From: Lachnospiraceae bacterium UBA3821
GTDB taxonomy: Bacteria > Bacillota > Clostridia > Lachnospirales > Lachnospiraceae
Direction: 5' to 3'
Assembly: GCA_002368865.1 (NCBI GenBank)
Contig: DFDT01000145.1
Coordinates: 5,721 to 46,331 of the forward strand
DNA length: 40,611 nucleotides
The position numbers and the translations under genes are program-made. Below are positions 31,992 to 40,592 of this stretch, piece after piece. Under the pieces are notes generated by a model that saw only the letters and a list, made by a program, of their open reading frames with translations, ran no database searches and was not told the DNA's origin. The first letter of the stretch is position 1; each line of letters opens with the position of its first letter.

Positions 31992-32909
31992 ATGTATGAT
32001 CTGATCATCATCGGCGCCGGACCGGCGGGACTTTCCGCAGCGGTATATGGCGTCAGAGCGGGACTGAATTTACTGGTTTTGGATCAAAGCCCTATGAGCG
32101 GAGGGCAGATCCTGAATACTTATGAGGTGGACAACTATCTGGGACTGCCGGGTATCAGCGGTATGGATATGGGGCAGACATTCCGGGCACATGCGGATAA
32201 ACTCGGTGTGGAGTTTGTGACGGCGCGGGTGAAGGAAATCGTGGATAACGGGGATTCCAAGGTTGTACGGACCAGAAAGCAGGATTTTGAAGCGCGCGCG
32301 TTGATCCTGGCAGCAGGAGCGGAGCATGCGCATCTGGGGGTGCCGGGGGAGGAACAGTTCTCGGGCATGGGCGTGTCTTATTGTGCGACCTGTGACGGGG
32401 CGTTTTTCAAAGGGAAAACGGTTGCGGTCATAGGCGGCGGAGATGTGGCTCTGGAGGATGCCATCTACCTGGCTAGGACCAGTGAGAAAGTATATCTGCT
32501 GCACAGAAGGGATGAACTGCGCGGCGCAAAGGTGCTGCAGGATGAATTGCTGTCCCTGCCCAACGTAGAGGTGTTGTACAGTCATACCTTGCAGGAGATC
32601 CGGGGTGAGCAAAGCGTTCAGAAGCTTTTGATCCGGGATGTAAAGACCGAGGCGGAGCGGGAGCTTCCGGTGGACGGCGTGTTCATTGCCGTGGGAATCC
32701 ATCCGTGCAGCGAACTGGTCAAGGGTCTGGTGGAGCAGGATGAGGCCGGATATGTGTTGGCCGGAGAGAACTGTGCAAGCAGCGCGCCCGGGATCTATGT
32801 GGCGGGCGATATCAGAAAGAAACCCCTCAGACAGGTGGTCACTGCGGTGGCGGACGGAGCCAATGCGGCGGTGGCTGCTGCAGAATTTTTAAGAAATTTT
32901 AAGAACTGA
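31992..32909 (+). CDS. trxB: Thioredoxin reductase-like NAD(P)H:disulfide oxidoreductase
   Basis: A 305-residue flavoprotein predicted to reduce thioredoxin or a similar disulfide partner. The ATG at 31992 follows GGAAGGAGAG. FAD loop GAGPAG (8-13), redox centre C131-AT-C134 in SYCATCDGAFF, NAD(P) loop GGGDVALEDA with HRRDELRG, and the C-terminal FAD motif YVAGDIRKKPLRQVVTAVADG are all present. The HRR motif favours NADPH. No thioredoxin gene is next to it. A clear intrinsic terminator follows. Confidence 0.9.
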   Translation: MYDLIIIGAGPAGLSAAVYGVRAGLNLLVLDQSPMSGGQILNTYEVDNYLGLPGISGMDMGQTFRAHADKLGVEFVTARVKEIVDNGDSKVVRTRKQDFEARALILAAGAEHAHLGVPGEEQFSGMGVSYCATCDGAFFKGKTVAVIGGGDVALEDAIYLARTSEKVYLLHRRDELRGAKVLQDELLSLPNVEVLYSHTLQEIRGEQSVQKLLIRDVKTEAERELPVDGVFIAVGIHPCSELVKGLVEQDEAGYVLAGENCASSAPGIYVAGDIRKKPLRQVVTAVADGANAAVAAAEFLRNFKN

Positions 32910-32946
32910 CAAAAATGTTACAAAAATTTAATAAATATTGTATCGG

Positions 32947-32977
32947 AAAAAAAGCAGTCCCAAAGGACTGCTTTTTG
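32947..32977. terminator. Intrinsic terminator after trxB
   Basis: AGCAGTCC (32953-32960), loop CAAA and GGACTGCT (32965-32972) are followed by TTTTT and preceded by a run of A, so it can work in both directions. Confidence 0.92.
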
Positions 32978-32988
32978 GCTTTTTGTTG

Positions 32989-33017
32989 TTGACAAAAGGA
33001 GCATGGAGTGATATAGT
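32989..33017 (+). promoter_or_regulatory. Consensus sigma-A promoter of the NlpC/P60 gene
   Basis: TTGACA (32989-32994), 17 bases and TATAGT (33012-33017) directly follow the trxB terminator. Transcription would begin near 33024, with a leader of about 60 bases. Confidence 0.85.
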
Positions 33018-33027
33018 TTTTCATGTA

Positions 33028-33044
33028 CGTAACAAATTTGTAAC
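33028..33044 (+). promoter_or_regulatory. WalR-like direct repeat
   Basis: CGTAAC (33028-33033), five bases and TGTAAC (33039-33044) fit the Bacillus WalR box TGTWAH-N5-TGTWAH with one mismatch. It lies just after the -10 of the wall hydrolase promoter, a position that suits repression. WalR targets are typically wall hydrolases. Confidence 0.5.
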
Positions 33045-33085
33045 AAATCGTATTATTTTTTTAAATTTTTCGGAGGAAGGAAACA

Positions 33086-34321
33086 GTGCGTAGGTTCAGA
33101 AGTACAATTGCCGGTTTTTCGGGTATGGCATGTGCAACATGTGTATTGTCTTTGGCATTGATGTTTTCCGATGTGTCATCTGTGCATGTATCGGCGGCTT
33201 CTTTGAGCAATTCCGCGCTGCCCAGCGGCGGTGTGGCGTTGAGTTTGGACAGTACCGCGATCGCGCTTGAGAATATAGCAGGAACTGAGAACAAGAATGT
33301 GAGGACAAGTACGGTCATCGCCGCGGTGAAGGAGGCGTCGGCCGCTTCCGCAGAGAAGGCTGTGGCGGTGAAGGATGCAGAGCCCACAGAGGAGGAGCTG
33401 TTCCGGAATCTTGTGATCGCGCAGGTACATAATTATGTGAATGTGAGAAGTCTCCCCAGCGAGGCGGGTGAGATCGTCGGAAAGCTGTATGATAAATCTG
33501 TCGGCAATCTCCTGGAAGAGGAGAATGGCTGGTATAAAATTGAGTCCGGTTCGGTGACCGGTTATGTGAAGGCTGAGTTTTGCGTCACCGGTGACGAGGC
33601 GGTGGAGTTGGCGAAGAAAGTGGGAACCAGACTTGCCACTGTCACCACGACGACTCTGAAAGTCCGGACGCAGCCGGGACTGGACGCATCCGTCATGGGG
33701 TTGGTACCCATTGATGATGAGTTGGTGGTATCCGATCAGGTTGAGGGCTGGGTACAGGTTGATGTGGAAGAAGGAATCGGCTGGGTGTCCGCCGATTATG
33801 TCACTTTGCGGACTGAGTTCGTAAAAGCGGAGTCCAAAGCGGAGGAGGAAGCCCGACTGAAGAAAGAGGCGGCGGAGCGTGAAAAAGCCAGAAAAGCGGC
33901 TGCTTCCAAAACTTCCCAGAAGAGCTCGGCAAGTCAGACAACGGTTTATACCGCAACTGCTTCATCCGGCAGCGGAACAGGACAGGAAGTTGTGGATTAC
34001 GCGCTCCAGTTTGTCGGTAATCCTTATGTGTATGGCGGCACCAGTCTGACAAACGGCGCGGATTGCTCCGGATTTGTCATGAGTGTGTATGCGAATTTCG
34101 GTGTGTCACTGCCCCATTCGTCCGCAGCGGACAGAAGTCAGGGATATGCAGTGGAAGGCGGCCTTGCCAACGCGCAGCCGGGAGATATCGTATGTTACTC
34201 CGGTCATGTGGCGATCTATGCAGGCAACGGACAGATCGTGCATGCTTCCACCAGTAAGACGGGAATCATCGTATCCAGTGCGGATTATAAGAAGCCTCTG
34301 GCTGTCAGAAGAATTTTCTGA
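33086..34321 (+). CDS. Secreted SH3 + NlpC/P60 cell wall endopeptidase
   Basis: A 411-residue secreted peptidoglycan hydrolase, predicted to cut D-Glu to diamino acid bonds in stem peptides. It starts at GTG 33086 with GGAGGAAGG 5 bases upstream. A signal peptide ends near residue 37 (VHVSAAS). Two bacterial SH3 domains follow at about 115-168 (VNVRSLPSEAGEIVGKLYD) and 190-245 (LKVRTQPGLDASVMG). A Lys/Ala/Ser linker runs to about 300. The P60 domain has catalytic Cys327 in GADCSGFV, His374 in GHVAIYAG and a third His in IVHAS. Layout and length match wall-remodelling enzymes of Lachnospiraceae and Clostridium. A promoter and a WalR-like box precede it; a terminator follows. Confidence 0.93.
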   Translation: MRRFRSTIAGFSGMACATCVLSLALMFSDVSSVHVSAASLSNSALPSGGVALSLDSTAIALENIAGTENKNVRTSTVIAAVKEASAASAEKAVAVKDAEPTEEELFRNLVIAQVHNYVNVRSLPSEAGEIVGKLYDKSVGNLLEEENGWYKIESGSVTGYVKAEFCVTGDEAVELAKKVGTRLATVTTTTLKVRTQPGLDASVMGLVPIDDELVVSDQVEGWVQVDVEEGIGWVSADYVTLRTEFVKAESKAEEEARLKKEAAEREKARKAAASKTSQKSSASQTTVYTATASSGSGTGQEVVDYALQFVGNPYVYGGTSLTNGADCSGFVMSVYANFGVSLPHSSAADRSQGYAVEGGLANAQPGDIVCYSGHVAIYAGNGQIVHASTSKTGIIVSSADYKKPLAVRRIF

Positions 34322-34340
34322 TATAATAATGAATATGCGA

Positions 34341-34376
34341 AAGCTGCGTCACTTATGTCTGGTGCGCAGCTTTTTT
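34341..34376 (+). terminator. Intrinsic terminator after the P60 gene
   Basis: AAGCTGCGTCAC (34341-34352) pairs with GTGCGCAGCTT (34362-34372) with one bulged base, followed by a run of six T. An in-frame ATG inside this loop (34355) is not the start of the next gene. Confidence 0.85.
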
Positions 34377-34426
34377 CGCGAGCAAAAGTGCAAGCGCGAA
34401 GCGCTGGTACTGTGAAGGAGTGCAGG

Positions 34427-35377
34427 ATGAAGTTTTATATGGCCCCCATGGAGGGAATGACAGGATATGTTTTTCGAAATGTGTACCATAAGTATTACGG
34501 GGATGTGGATAAGTATTTTACCCCGTTTCTCTGCAGTACGGGTCTGAGTCACAAAGAATTGCATGATGTGATGCCGGAGCATAACCGGGGGATGTCTGTG
34601 GTGCCGCAGATCCTGACGGATCGGGCGGAGGATTTCCTGAAGATCGCAGGGCGCCTGCAGGAATTCGGATATGGCACGGTGAACCTGAATCTTGGCTGTC
34701 CTTCCGGGACAGTGGTGAGCAAGGGCAGGGGCGCGGGATTTTTGAAGGATACGGAGCGACTGGAGCGGTTTCTGGAGGAGATCTTTACAGGCTGTCCGCT
34801 AAAGATTTCCGTGAAGACGAGGATCGGTGTGCAGGTGCCGGAGGAGTGGGAGAAACTGCAGGAGATTTACAATCGCTTTCCGTTGGAGGAGCTGATCGTT
34901 CATCCCAGGGTGCAGAAAGATTTTTATAGGCATCCGGTGAGGCGGGAGATGTTCCGGTCTGTGCTGGAGCAGAGCAGTATGCCGGTCTGCTATAACGGGG
35001 ATCTTCACAGTGTGACCGATTTTCGGGAATTTACGGCGGCATATCCCGATGTGGACTGCGTGATGATGGGCAGAGGGATCTTTAAAGATCCCGGACTTGT
35101 GGGGGCCTGCAAAAACCGGTCTGTGACCCGGGAAGAGCGGTTTTCCACCCTGCGCGCGATGTTGGCGGAGCTGTTAGCAGAATATCGCAGGGAGATGGGG
35201 AACGACACGCATACACTTTATAAAATGAAGGAAGTGTGGACATACCTGGGGCAGAGCATCCCCGGAGGAGAGCGGCCGTTAAAGGAGATCACAAAGGCGA
35301 GGAGCATCAGCGAGTACAAGGTTGCGGCGGGAGAGGCGCTTCGCAGGTGGGAAGAAAACTGTTGTATGGATAATTAG
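34427..35377 (+). CDS. dus: tRNA-dihydrouridine synthase
   Basis: A 316-residue FMN enzyme that reduces uridines in tRNA D-loops. AAGGAG (34415-34420) places the start at 34427. MAPMEGMTGYVFR is the N-terminal signature of the family. The catalytic Cys91 is in LNLGCPSGTVVSKGRGAGF. VKTRIG (128-133), IVHPRVQKDFY and the phosphate-binding MMGRGIFKDP complete the barrel. The usual HGR after the barrel strand reads HPR here, as in other Firmicutes members of the DusC-like group. Which uridine is modified cannot be told. It lies between a terminator and a long AT-rich intergenic region, so it is probably transcribed alone. Confidence 0.9.
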   Translation: MKFYMAPMEGMTGYVFRNVYHKYYGDVDKYFTPFLCSTGLSHKELHDVMPEHNRGMSVVPQILTDRAEDFLKIAGRLQEFGYGTVNLNLGCPSGTVVSKGRGAGFLKDTERLERFLEEIFTGCPLKISVKTRIGVQVPEEWEKLQEIYNRFPLEELIVHPRVQKDFYRHPVRREMFRSVLEQSSMPVCYNGDLHSVTDFREFTAAYPDVDCVMMGRGIFKDPGLVGACKNRSVTREERFSTLRAMLAELLAEYRREMGNDTHTLYKMKEVWTYLGQSIPGGERPLKEITKARSISEYKVAAGEALRRWEENCCMDN

Positions 35378-35499
35378 TGAATTTGTCAAAATATAAAAAG
35401 ATGAAAAAATAGTCTTGACATTTCAAAATTATACAAAATGCACAAAAAAAATCAGTGAGTCGAAATAAAGAACAAAATAAAACGATAATATGAACGTAA

Positions 35500-35570
35500 T
35501 TATCCACCGTAAGAAATGCCTTAAATCAAATAAAAGGAATTTATACACCGATTTATACACATTATCCACC
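35500..35570 (+). promoter_or_regulatory. Cluster of four DnaA-box-like 9-mers
   Basis: TTATCCACC (35500-35508), TTATACACC (35541-35549), TTATACACA (35553-35561) and TTATCCACC (35562-35570) are all in the same orientation. The third fits TTWTNCACA exactly; the others differ only at the last base. Three sit within 30 bases, in AT-rich DNA. There is no dnaA, dnaN or other origin gene nearby, so this looks like a DnaA-binding regulatory or titration site rather than oriC. Confidence 0.65.
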
Positions 35571-35611
35571 AAATTTTTGCCTTTTCCAGGGGGTGAAAAA
35601 AGCCTGTCAAG

Positions 35612-35627
35612 CAAAACATTTGTTTTG
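35612..35627. repeat. 16-base inverted repeat in the hpf upstream region
   Basis: CAAAACA (35612-35618) and TGTTTTG (35621-35627) are perfect inverted repeats around TT. It lies about 95 bases upstream of the hpf -35, so it may be a protein site or chance in AT-rich DNA. Confidence 0.4.
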
Positions 35628-35721
35628 TGAAGTTCGTATAAAAAAACAAAAAGCAAGGGAGAATTTCAAAAAAAGAATTGACAGACACAATTCATAAATC
35701 GGTAAAAAATTTGCGAAATTG

Positions 35722-35751
35722 TTGCAAAACTATCTGTATACATGGTATAAT
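35722..35751 (+). promoter_or_regulatory. Extended -10 promoter of hpf
   Basis: TTGCAA (35722-35727), 18 bases and TATAAT (35746-35751) with TGG directly before the -10. The start codon is 66 bases downstream of the -10. Confidence 0.75.
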
Positions 35752-35816
35752 GTGAGACAAAGCAGAGTTTTGGTTTAGGCTTTGTTTTACAATCTGGAAT
35801 CGAAAGGGATGATAGC

Positions 35817-36344
35817 ATGAAATTTACAATTGTAGGCAGAAACATTGATGTAACACCCGGTTTGCGTTCCGCAGTGGAAGACAAGATCGGAAAACTGGAC
35901 AAGTATTTTAATCCGGACACGGAGGTGCATGTAACCCTGAGCGTGGAGAAAGAGCGCCAGAAGATTGAAGTTACGATTCCGGTCAAGGGAAATATCATCC
36001 GTTCTGAGCAGGTGAGCAATGATATGTATGTTTCCATTGACCTGGTGGAGGAGATCATTGAGAGACAGCTGAAGAGATACAAAAATAAGCTGGTGGACAG
36101 ACATCAGGCGGGCGGCGATTTCAGCCAGATGTATGTTGAGAATGATTATATGGACGATGAGGAGATCAAGATCGTTCGTACGAAGAAGTTTGACATTAAG
36201 CCCATGTATCCTGAGGATGCCTGCATCCAGATGGAACTGTTGGGACACAGCTTCTATGTATTTTGCAATGCAGAGACAGATCAGGTGAACGTGGTATATA
36301 AGAGAAAGGGCGACACCTATGGTCTGATCGAGCCGGAGTATTGA
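35817..36344 (+). CDS. hpf: Long-form ribosome hibernation promoting factor
   Basis: A 175-residue protein that binds the small ribosomal subunit and joins two 70S ribosomes into silent 100S dimers. GAAAGGGATGATAGC precedes the ATG. Residues 1-100 are the YfiA/RaiA ribosome-binding domain (MKFTIVGRNIDVTPGLRSAVE, VHVTLSVEKERQKIEVTIP). Residues about 120-175 are the C-terminal dimerisation domain, with KPMYPEDACIQMELLGHSFYVF and VNVVYKRKGDTYGLIEP. That makes it the long form found in Gram-positives. It has its own promoter behind a long regulatory region with DnaA-like boxes, which is unusual. Confidence 0.95.
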   Translation: MKFTIVGRNIDVTPGLRSAVEDKIGKLDKYFNPDTEVHVTLSVEKERQKIEVTIPVKGNIIRSEQVSNDMYVSIDLVEEIIERQLKRYKNKLVDRHQAGGDFSQMYVENDYMDDEEIKIVRTKKFDIKPMYPEDACIQMELLGHSFYVFCNAETDQVNVVYKRKGDTYGLIEPEY

Positions 36345-36409
36345 TGCCGCGGCATAGTTTCCGCAAAAAACACATAAGATAAAGGGAATCAATATCGCAG
36401 GTGACGGAT

Positions 36410-37522
36410 ATGAGGATACCCTTTTCTCGTGGCAAAAGATCGGAAAAACAAATTAAAATAGGAAGACAGGCACTGTGGGGAATGGGATGCATTCTGGCGG
36501 TGCTTGTCTTTTTTGCATGTCAGAAAGAGATGACCGTGCAGACGGGGTCTGCCGGTGTCGCGGCAAACGGACAGGAAGACAGTGCGGATCAGGGGAAAAA
36601 GGATTATATCAGATGGGTGGATTTTACGGTATCCTATGAGGCGTTGTGCAAGGCGTACGATTGGGATGTGGATACGCACGGGACAGAGCATGAGGTGCAT
36701 TGGATAGAGCTGCTGGCCTATACGGCGTGCAGAACGGGGGCTGTTTTTGACAAAAAGGCGCTGGAGATTCTGGAGAATACGGCGAAGAAGCTGGCAGACG
36801 GACAGGCGGATATGGAAACGCTGACCCGGGATCTGCAATATTATCCATATTATAAGGAAGCATATTCAGCGGTGCTCGGGGGATTGGTGGGAGAGTATGA
36901 GGTGGAGGTGCCGGATGAGAACGGAAATACCGAGTGGAAGAGTCATTACGGGTTGAAAGCGTATTTTCCGCTGGCCAGGGGATTTGATTATTCTCATTAC
37001 GATGATTTCGGAGTGAGCAGAAGTTACGGTTATAAGCGCAGGCATCTGGGGCATGATATGATGGGGCTGACCGGCACACCGATCATGGCCATTGAGTCCG
37101 GCAGAGTGGAGGCTCTGGGATGGAATCAGTACGGCGGCTGGCGGATCGGGATCAGAAGCCTGGACGGTAAGCGGTATTATTATTACGCGCATCTGCGGCA
37201 GAACTATCCCTTTGCGGAAGGCCTGGAGGAGGGCAGTCTGGTGACGGCGGGAGATGTGATCGGGTATATGGGGCACACCGGGTATTCCACCAAGGAAAAT
37301 GTAAACAATATTGAGGTGACGCATCTGCATTGGGGGCTGGAGCTGATCTTTGACGAGTCGCAGAAAGAGAGCGACAATGAGATCTGGGTGGACGTGTATG
37401 CGCTGACCAGGTTCCTGGCGAAGCATACACAACCCGCGCAAAAAGTAGAAGGAACAAAGGAGTGGGTGCGTGTCACGGAAATGCGTGATCCAGAATTGTT
37501 ATTTTTTTATCAGAAAGAATGA
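36410..37522 (+). CDS. Membrane-anchored M23 (LytM-type) metallopeptidase
   Basis: A 370-residue wall-associated zinc peptidase. ATG 36410 is preferred over GTG 36401 because AGGTGA at 36399-36404 then has good spacing. A single hydrophobic segment lies at 21-37, ending FFAC, which is a poor lipobox. A helical extracytoplasmic region follows (about 60-170). The M23 domain has ligands H212 and D216 in RHLGHD, then TGTPIMAIESGRV, His261 in YYYYAHL and H305-x-H307 in THLHWGLEL. All zinc and catalytic residues are present, so it should be active rather than a LytM-like activator. Spore-development and division roles are known in the family; none is indicated here. Confidence 0.9.
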   Translation: MRIPFSRGKRSEKQIKIGRQALWGMGCILAVLVFFACQKEMTVQTGSAGVAANGQEDSADQGKKDYIRWVDFTVSYEALCKAYDWDVDTHGTEHEVHWIELLAYTACRTGAVFDKKALEILENTAKKLADGQADMETLTRDLQYYPYYKEAYSAVLGGLVGEYEVEVPDENGNTEWKSHYGLKAYFPLARGFDYSHYDDFGVSRSYGYKRRHLGHDMMGLTGTPIMAIESGRVEALGWNQYGGWRIGIRSLDGKRYYYYAHLRQNYPFAEGLEEGSLVTAGDVIGYMGHTGYSTKENVNNIEVTHLHWGLELIFDESQKESDNEIWVDVYALTRFLAKHTQPAQKVEGTKEWVRVTEMRDPELLFFYQKE

Positions 37523-37530
37523 AAAAGCCA

Positions 37531-37559
37531 TTGCAAAAGAGAAAAGGCTGTGGTACAAT
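37531..37559 (+). promoter_or_regulatory. Promoter of the butyrate operon
   Basis: TTGCAA (37531-37536), 17 bases and TACAAT (37554-37559), with TGG directly before the -10 (extended -10). The leader to the thiolase start at 37624 is about 58 bases. Confidence 0.8.
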
Positions 37560-37623
37560 GGCTAAAGGTGAAATGACAAAAAAATAACAAAGCAACTTTT
37601 TCAAAAAATTGGAGGAAATGAAC

Positions 37624-38823
37624 ATGGCAAGAAAAGTGGTTTTAGCAGGTGCATGTCGTACTGCGATCGGAACGATGGGCGGGTCTTTGAGCACGATCCC
37701 GGTGGCTGATCTGGGTGCAATTGTGATCAAAGAGGCTGTCAAGAGAGCAGGGGTTGCTCCTGAGGCAGTGGATCAGGTTTACATGGGCTGCGTGATCCAG
37801 GCAGGACAGGGACAGAATGTGGCCCGTCAGGCTTCCATCAAGGCAGGTCTTCCCATTGAAGTTCCGGCAGTGACCATGAATGTGGTCTGCGGTTCCGGTC
37901 TGAATTGTGTGAACCAGGCTGCACAGATGATCATGGCAGGAGATGCTGACATTGTGGTTGCGGGCGGTATGGAGAATATGTCCATGGCTCCTTTTGCAAT
38001 CCCCAATGCACGTTACGGATATCGCATGATGTGGCCGAGCCAGAGCAGCGGTGCGCTTGTGGACACCATGGTAAAAGATGCACTTTGGGACGCCTTCAAT
38101 GATTACCATATGATCACTACGGCAGACAATATTGCGAAGGAGTGGAATCTGACCCGTGAGGAGTTGGATGAGTTCGCGTTGAAGAGCCAGCTGAAGGCAG
38201 AGGCTGCCATCAAGAACGGTGCGTTCAAGAATGAAATCGTTCCTGTGGAGATCAAGAAAAAGAAAGAGACGATTGTGTTTGATACCGATGAAGGCCCCAG
38301 AGCCGGTTCCACCATCGAGGGACTTGCGAAGCTGCGTCCGCTGAATCCCGACGGCGTGGTGACGGCAGGTAACGCTTCCGGCATCAACGACGGCGCAGCA
38401 GCGGTTGTGCTGCTTTCCGAGGAGAAGGCAAAAGAGCTGGGCGTAAAGCCGATGGCAACTTTCGTGGCAGGCGCGCTGGCAGGCGTTCGTCCCGAGGTAA
38501 TGGGTATCGGCCCTGTGGCTGCGACCAAGAAAGTTATGGCGAAGACCGGTATGAAGATCGAGGACTTTGACATCATCGAGGCAAACGAGGCGTTTGCGGC
38601 ACAGTCCGTCGCAGTGGGCAAGGATCTGGGCATTGATGTGGAGAAGCAGCTGAATCCCAACGGTGGTGCGATCGCGTTGGGACATCCTGTGGGTGCTTCC
38701 GGATGCCGTATTCTGGTGACACTGTTGCATGAGATGCAGGCAAAGGGCGCGAAGACCGGACTGGCTACGCTGTGTATCGGCGGCGGTATGGGATGCGCAA
38801 CGATCGTGAAAATAGAGGAGTAA
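37624..38823 (+). CDS. thlA: Acetyl-CoA acetyltransferase (thiolase)
   Basis: Condenses two acetyl-CoA to acetoacetyl-CoA, the first step toward butyrate, in the cytoplasm. The start at 37624 is set by GGAGGA (37611-37616); the in-frame ATG at 37618 is too close to that site. At 399 residues it is normal in length. Catalytic Cys89 (NVVCGSGLN), His354 (GHPVGASG) and Cys384 (CIGGGMG) are present, as is [10 protein letters not shown]. crt, hbd and the start of bcd follow in order, fixing the biosynthetic direction. Confidence 0.96.
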   Translation: MARKVVLAGACRTAIGTMGGSLSTIPVADLGAIVIKEAVKRAGVAPEAVDQVYMGCVIQAGQGQNVARQASIKAGLPIEVPAVTMNVVCGSGLNCVNQAAQMIMAGDADIVVAGGMENMSMAPFAIPNARYGYRMMWPSQSSGALVDTMVKDALWDAFNDYHMITTADNIAKEWNLTREELDEFALKSQLKAEAAIKNGAFKNEIVPVEIKKKKETIVFDTDEGPRAGSTIEGLAKLRPLNPDGVVTAGNASGINDGAAAVVLLSEEKAKELGVKPMATFVAGALAGVRPEVMGIGPVAATKKVMAKTGMKIEDFDIIEANEAFAAQSVAVGKDLGIDVEKQLNPNGGAIALGHPVGASGCRILVTLLHEMQAKGAKTGLATLCIGGGMGCATIVKIEE

Positions 38824-38827
38824 AACC

Positions 38828-39652
38828 ATGGAATATATTCTATACGAGCAAAAAGGGCAGTATGCGATCCTCACGATCAACAGGGAGAAGGCGCTGAATG
38901 CGTTGAACTCCCAGGTGTTGGACGAGTTGAATGAGGCGTTGGACAATGTGAATCTGGATGAGGTGCGGGCACTGATCATCACCGGCGCGGGAGCAAAGTC
39001 TTTTGTGGCAGGTGCGGACATCGGAGAGATGAGCACACTCACCAAGGCAGAGGGCGAGGCTTTCGGCAAGAAGGGAAATGATGTGTTCCGTAAGATTGAG
39101 ACATTTCCGATTCCTGTGATCGCTGCGGTGAACGGGTTTGCACTGGGCGGCGGATGTGAGCTTTCCATGAGCTGTGACATCCGGATCTGTTCCGACAATG
39201 CGGTGTTCGGACAACCCGAAGTGGGCTTAGGCATCACGCCGGGATTCGGCGGCACCCAGAGACTGGCGCGTCTGATCGGCGCGGGCATGGCGAAGCAGAT
39301 GATCTACACTGCAAGGAATATCAAGGCTCCGGAAGCATATCGGATCGGTCTGGTAAATGAGGTTTACGCGGCTGAGACGGATGCGGACGGCAATGTGGTC
39401 AAGAGTGCAGGTGAGGTGCTCATGGCAGCGGCTGAGAAGATGGCTTCCACCATAGCGAAGAATGCGCCTATCGCAGTGCGCAACTGTAAGAAGGCAATAG
39501 GTGAAGGGCTGGATGCGGATATGGATGAGGCTCTCGTGATCGAAGAGAAGCTGTTCGGCGATTGCTTTGAAACCGAAGACCAGAAGTACGGCATGGCTTT
39601 CTTCCTGGACAAGAATAAGGAAAAAGTGAAAGAGCCTTTTAAAAACTGCTAA
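38828..39652 (+). CDS. crt: 3-hydroxybutyryl-CoA dehydratase (crotonase)
   Basis: Removes water from 3-hydroxybutyryl-CoA to give crotonyl-CoA. The two catalytic glutamates E111 (GGGCELSMSCD) and E131 (FGQPEVGLGITPG) have the 20-residue spacing of crotonases, with the CoA-binding loop AGADIGEM (61-68). The protein is 274 residues, about 14 longer than common Crt. The surplus is an Ala/Glu-rich insertion near residues 178-200 (YAAETDADGNVVKSAGEV). GAGGAG at 38815-38820 overlaps the thiolase end, and four bases separate the genes. Confidence 0.95.
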   Translation: MEYILYEQKGQYAILTINREKALNALNSQVLDELNEALDNVNLDEVRALIITGAGAKSFVAGADIGEMSTLTKAEGEAFGKKGNDVFRKIETFPIPVIAAVNGFALGGGCELSMSCDIRICSDNAVFGQPEVGLGITPGFGGTQRLARLIGAGMAKQMIYTARNIKAPEAYRIGLVNEVYAAETDADGNVVKSAGEVLMAAAEKMASTIAKNAPIAVRNCKKAIGEGLDADMDEALVIEEKLFGDCFETEDQKYGMAFFLDKNKEKVKEPFKNC

Positions 39653-39686
39653 AAATATGTGATTAAAATAAATGGAGGATAAGAAC

Positions 39687-40559
39687 ATGAAAGTTGGCGT
39701 TATCGGCGCGGGAACCATGGGACAGGGCATTGCAAAAGCATTCGCTCAGATCGACGGTTATGAAGTGGCACTCTGCGACATCAAGCAGGAATGGGCAGAG
39801 GGCGGCAAGGACAAGATTGCGAAAGGTTATGCAAGACTGGTGGAGAAGGGTAAAATGGAGCAGGCTGCAGTAGATGCGATCCTTGCGAAGATCACTCCCG
39901 GTCTGAAAGAAGACCTGTGCGCAGACTGCGATCTGATCGTGGAAGCTGCATTCGAGGATATGGCAGTCAAGAAGACCACCTTCGGTGAGCTGGACAAATT
40001 TGTGAAGGCGGACTGCATTTTTGCATCCAACACTTCTAGCCTTTCCATCACGGAGATCGGCAACGGACTCAACCGTCCGATGGTTGGCATGCATTTCTTC
40101 AATCCGGCTGACCGTATGAAGCTGGTGGAGGTGATCGCAGGTGTGAACACGCCTGACGAGACCGTGGAGAAGATCAAGAAGATTTCCGAGGAGATCGGCA
40201 AGACTCCCGTACAGGTGAACGAGGCAGCAGGCTTTGTGGTAAACCGTATTCTGATCCCGATGATCAATGAGGCTGCTTTCATCAAGATGGAAGGTGTTTC
40301 CGATATCGCAGGCATTGACGCTGCGATGAAGCTGGGCGCAAATCATCCCATGGGTCCTCTGGAGTTGGGCGATTTTGTCGGCCTGGATATCTGCCTTGCC
40401 ATCATGGATGTGCTTTATAAGGAGACCGGAGACAGCAAGTATCGTGCATGTCCGTTGATCCGCAAGATGGTACGCGGCGGTAACCTGGGTGTGAAGAGCG
40501 GAAAGGGATTCTATATTTATAATGCAGACCGCACCAAGACCCCTGTAGATGCGAAGTAA
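39687..40559 (+). CDS. hbd: 3-hydroxybutyryl-CoA dehydrogenase
   Basis: Reduces acetoacetyl-CoA to 3-hydroxybutyryl-CoA with NAD(P)H. The ATG at 39687 lies 7 bases after GGAGGA (39674-39679); the in-frame ATG at 39672 overlaps that site and is rejected. The 290-residue protein has the nucleotide loop GAGTMG (7-12), ASNTSSLS (113-120), catalytic H136 in MHFFNP and E148 in MKLVEV. The C-terminal dimer domain has NRILIPMINEA and GVKSGKGFY. In pathway order it acts before Crt, though it is encoded after it. Confidence 0.96.
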   Translation: MKVGVIGAGTMGQGIAKAFAQIDGYEVALCDIKQEWAEGGKDKIAKGYARLVEKGKMEQAAVDAILAKITPGLKEDLCADCDLIVEAAFEDMAVKKTTFGELDKFVKADCIFASNTSSLSITEIGNGLNRPMVGMHFFNPADRMKLVEVIAGVNTPDETVEKIKKISEEIGKTPVQVNEAAGFVVNRILIPMINEAAFIKMEGVSDIAGIDAAMKLGANHPMGPLELGDFVGLDICLAIMDVLYKETGDSKYRACPLIRKMVRGGNLGVKSGKGFYIYNADRTKTPVDAK

Positions 40560-40592
40560 AGAAGTAGAAAATAGATATGGAGGAAAAACATC

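Larger units (their letters stand above)
35378..35816. other. 438-bp AT-rich intergenic region
   Basis: No credible gene lies here on either strand. It holds four DnaA-box-like 9-mers (35500-35570), a 16-base inverted repeat (35612-35627) and an extended -10 promoter (35722-35751) for hpf. TTGACA hexamers at 35415 and 35678 have no good -10 partner. I see no tRNA, small RNA signature or clear terminator for the upstream gene. Confidence 0.7.

Noticed and set aside
34504..34512. Perfect DnaA box (TGTGGATAA, reverse strand) in dus; another at 16606-16614 in the FtsX gene
   Set aside because: Both are isolated and encode common Val-Asp-Lys codons inside genes. Single 9-mers are expected by chance; only the cluster at 35500-35570 stands out.
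35415..35420. TTGACA hexamers at 35415 and 35678 as extra promoters
   Set aside because: No acceptable -10 lies 16-18 bases downstream of either one.
36344..36355. 12-base palindrome ATGCCGCGGCAT at the hpf stop codon
   Set aside because: It has no loop and no T-run, so it cannot be an intrinsic terminator. A short GC palindrome alone is weak evidence for a binding site.
37642..39288. 548-residue open frame on the minus strand opposite thlA and crt
   Set aside because: Its product has no recognisable domain, is rich in His/Cys/Arg shadow composition, and lies opposite two certain enzymes. It is a frame artefact of codon bias.
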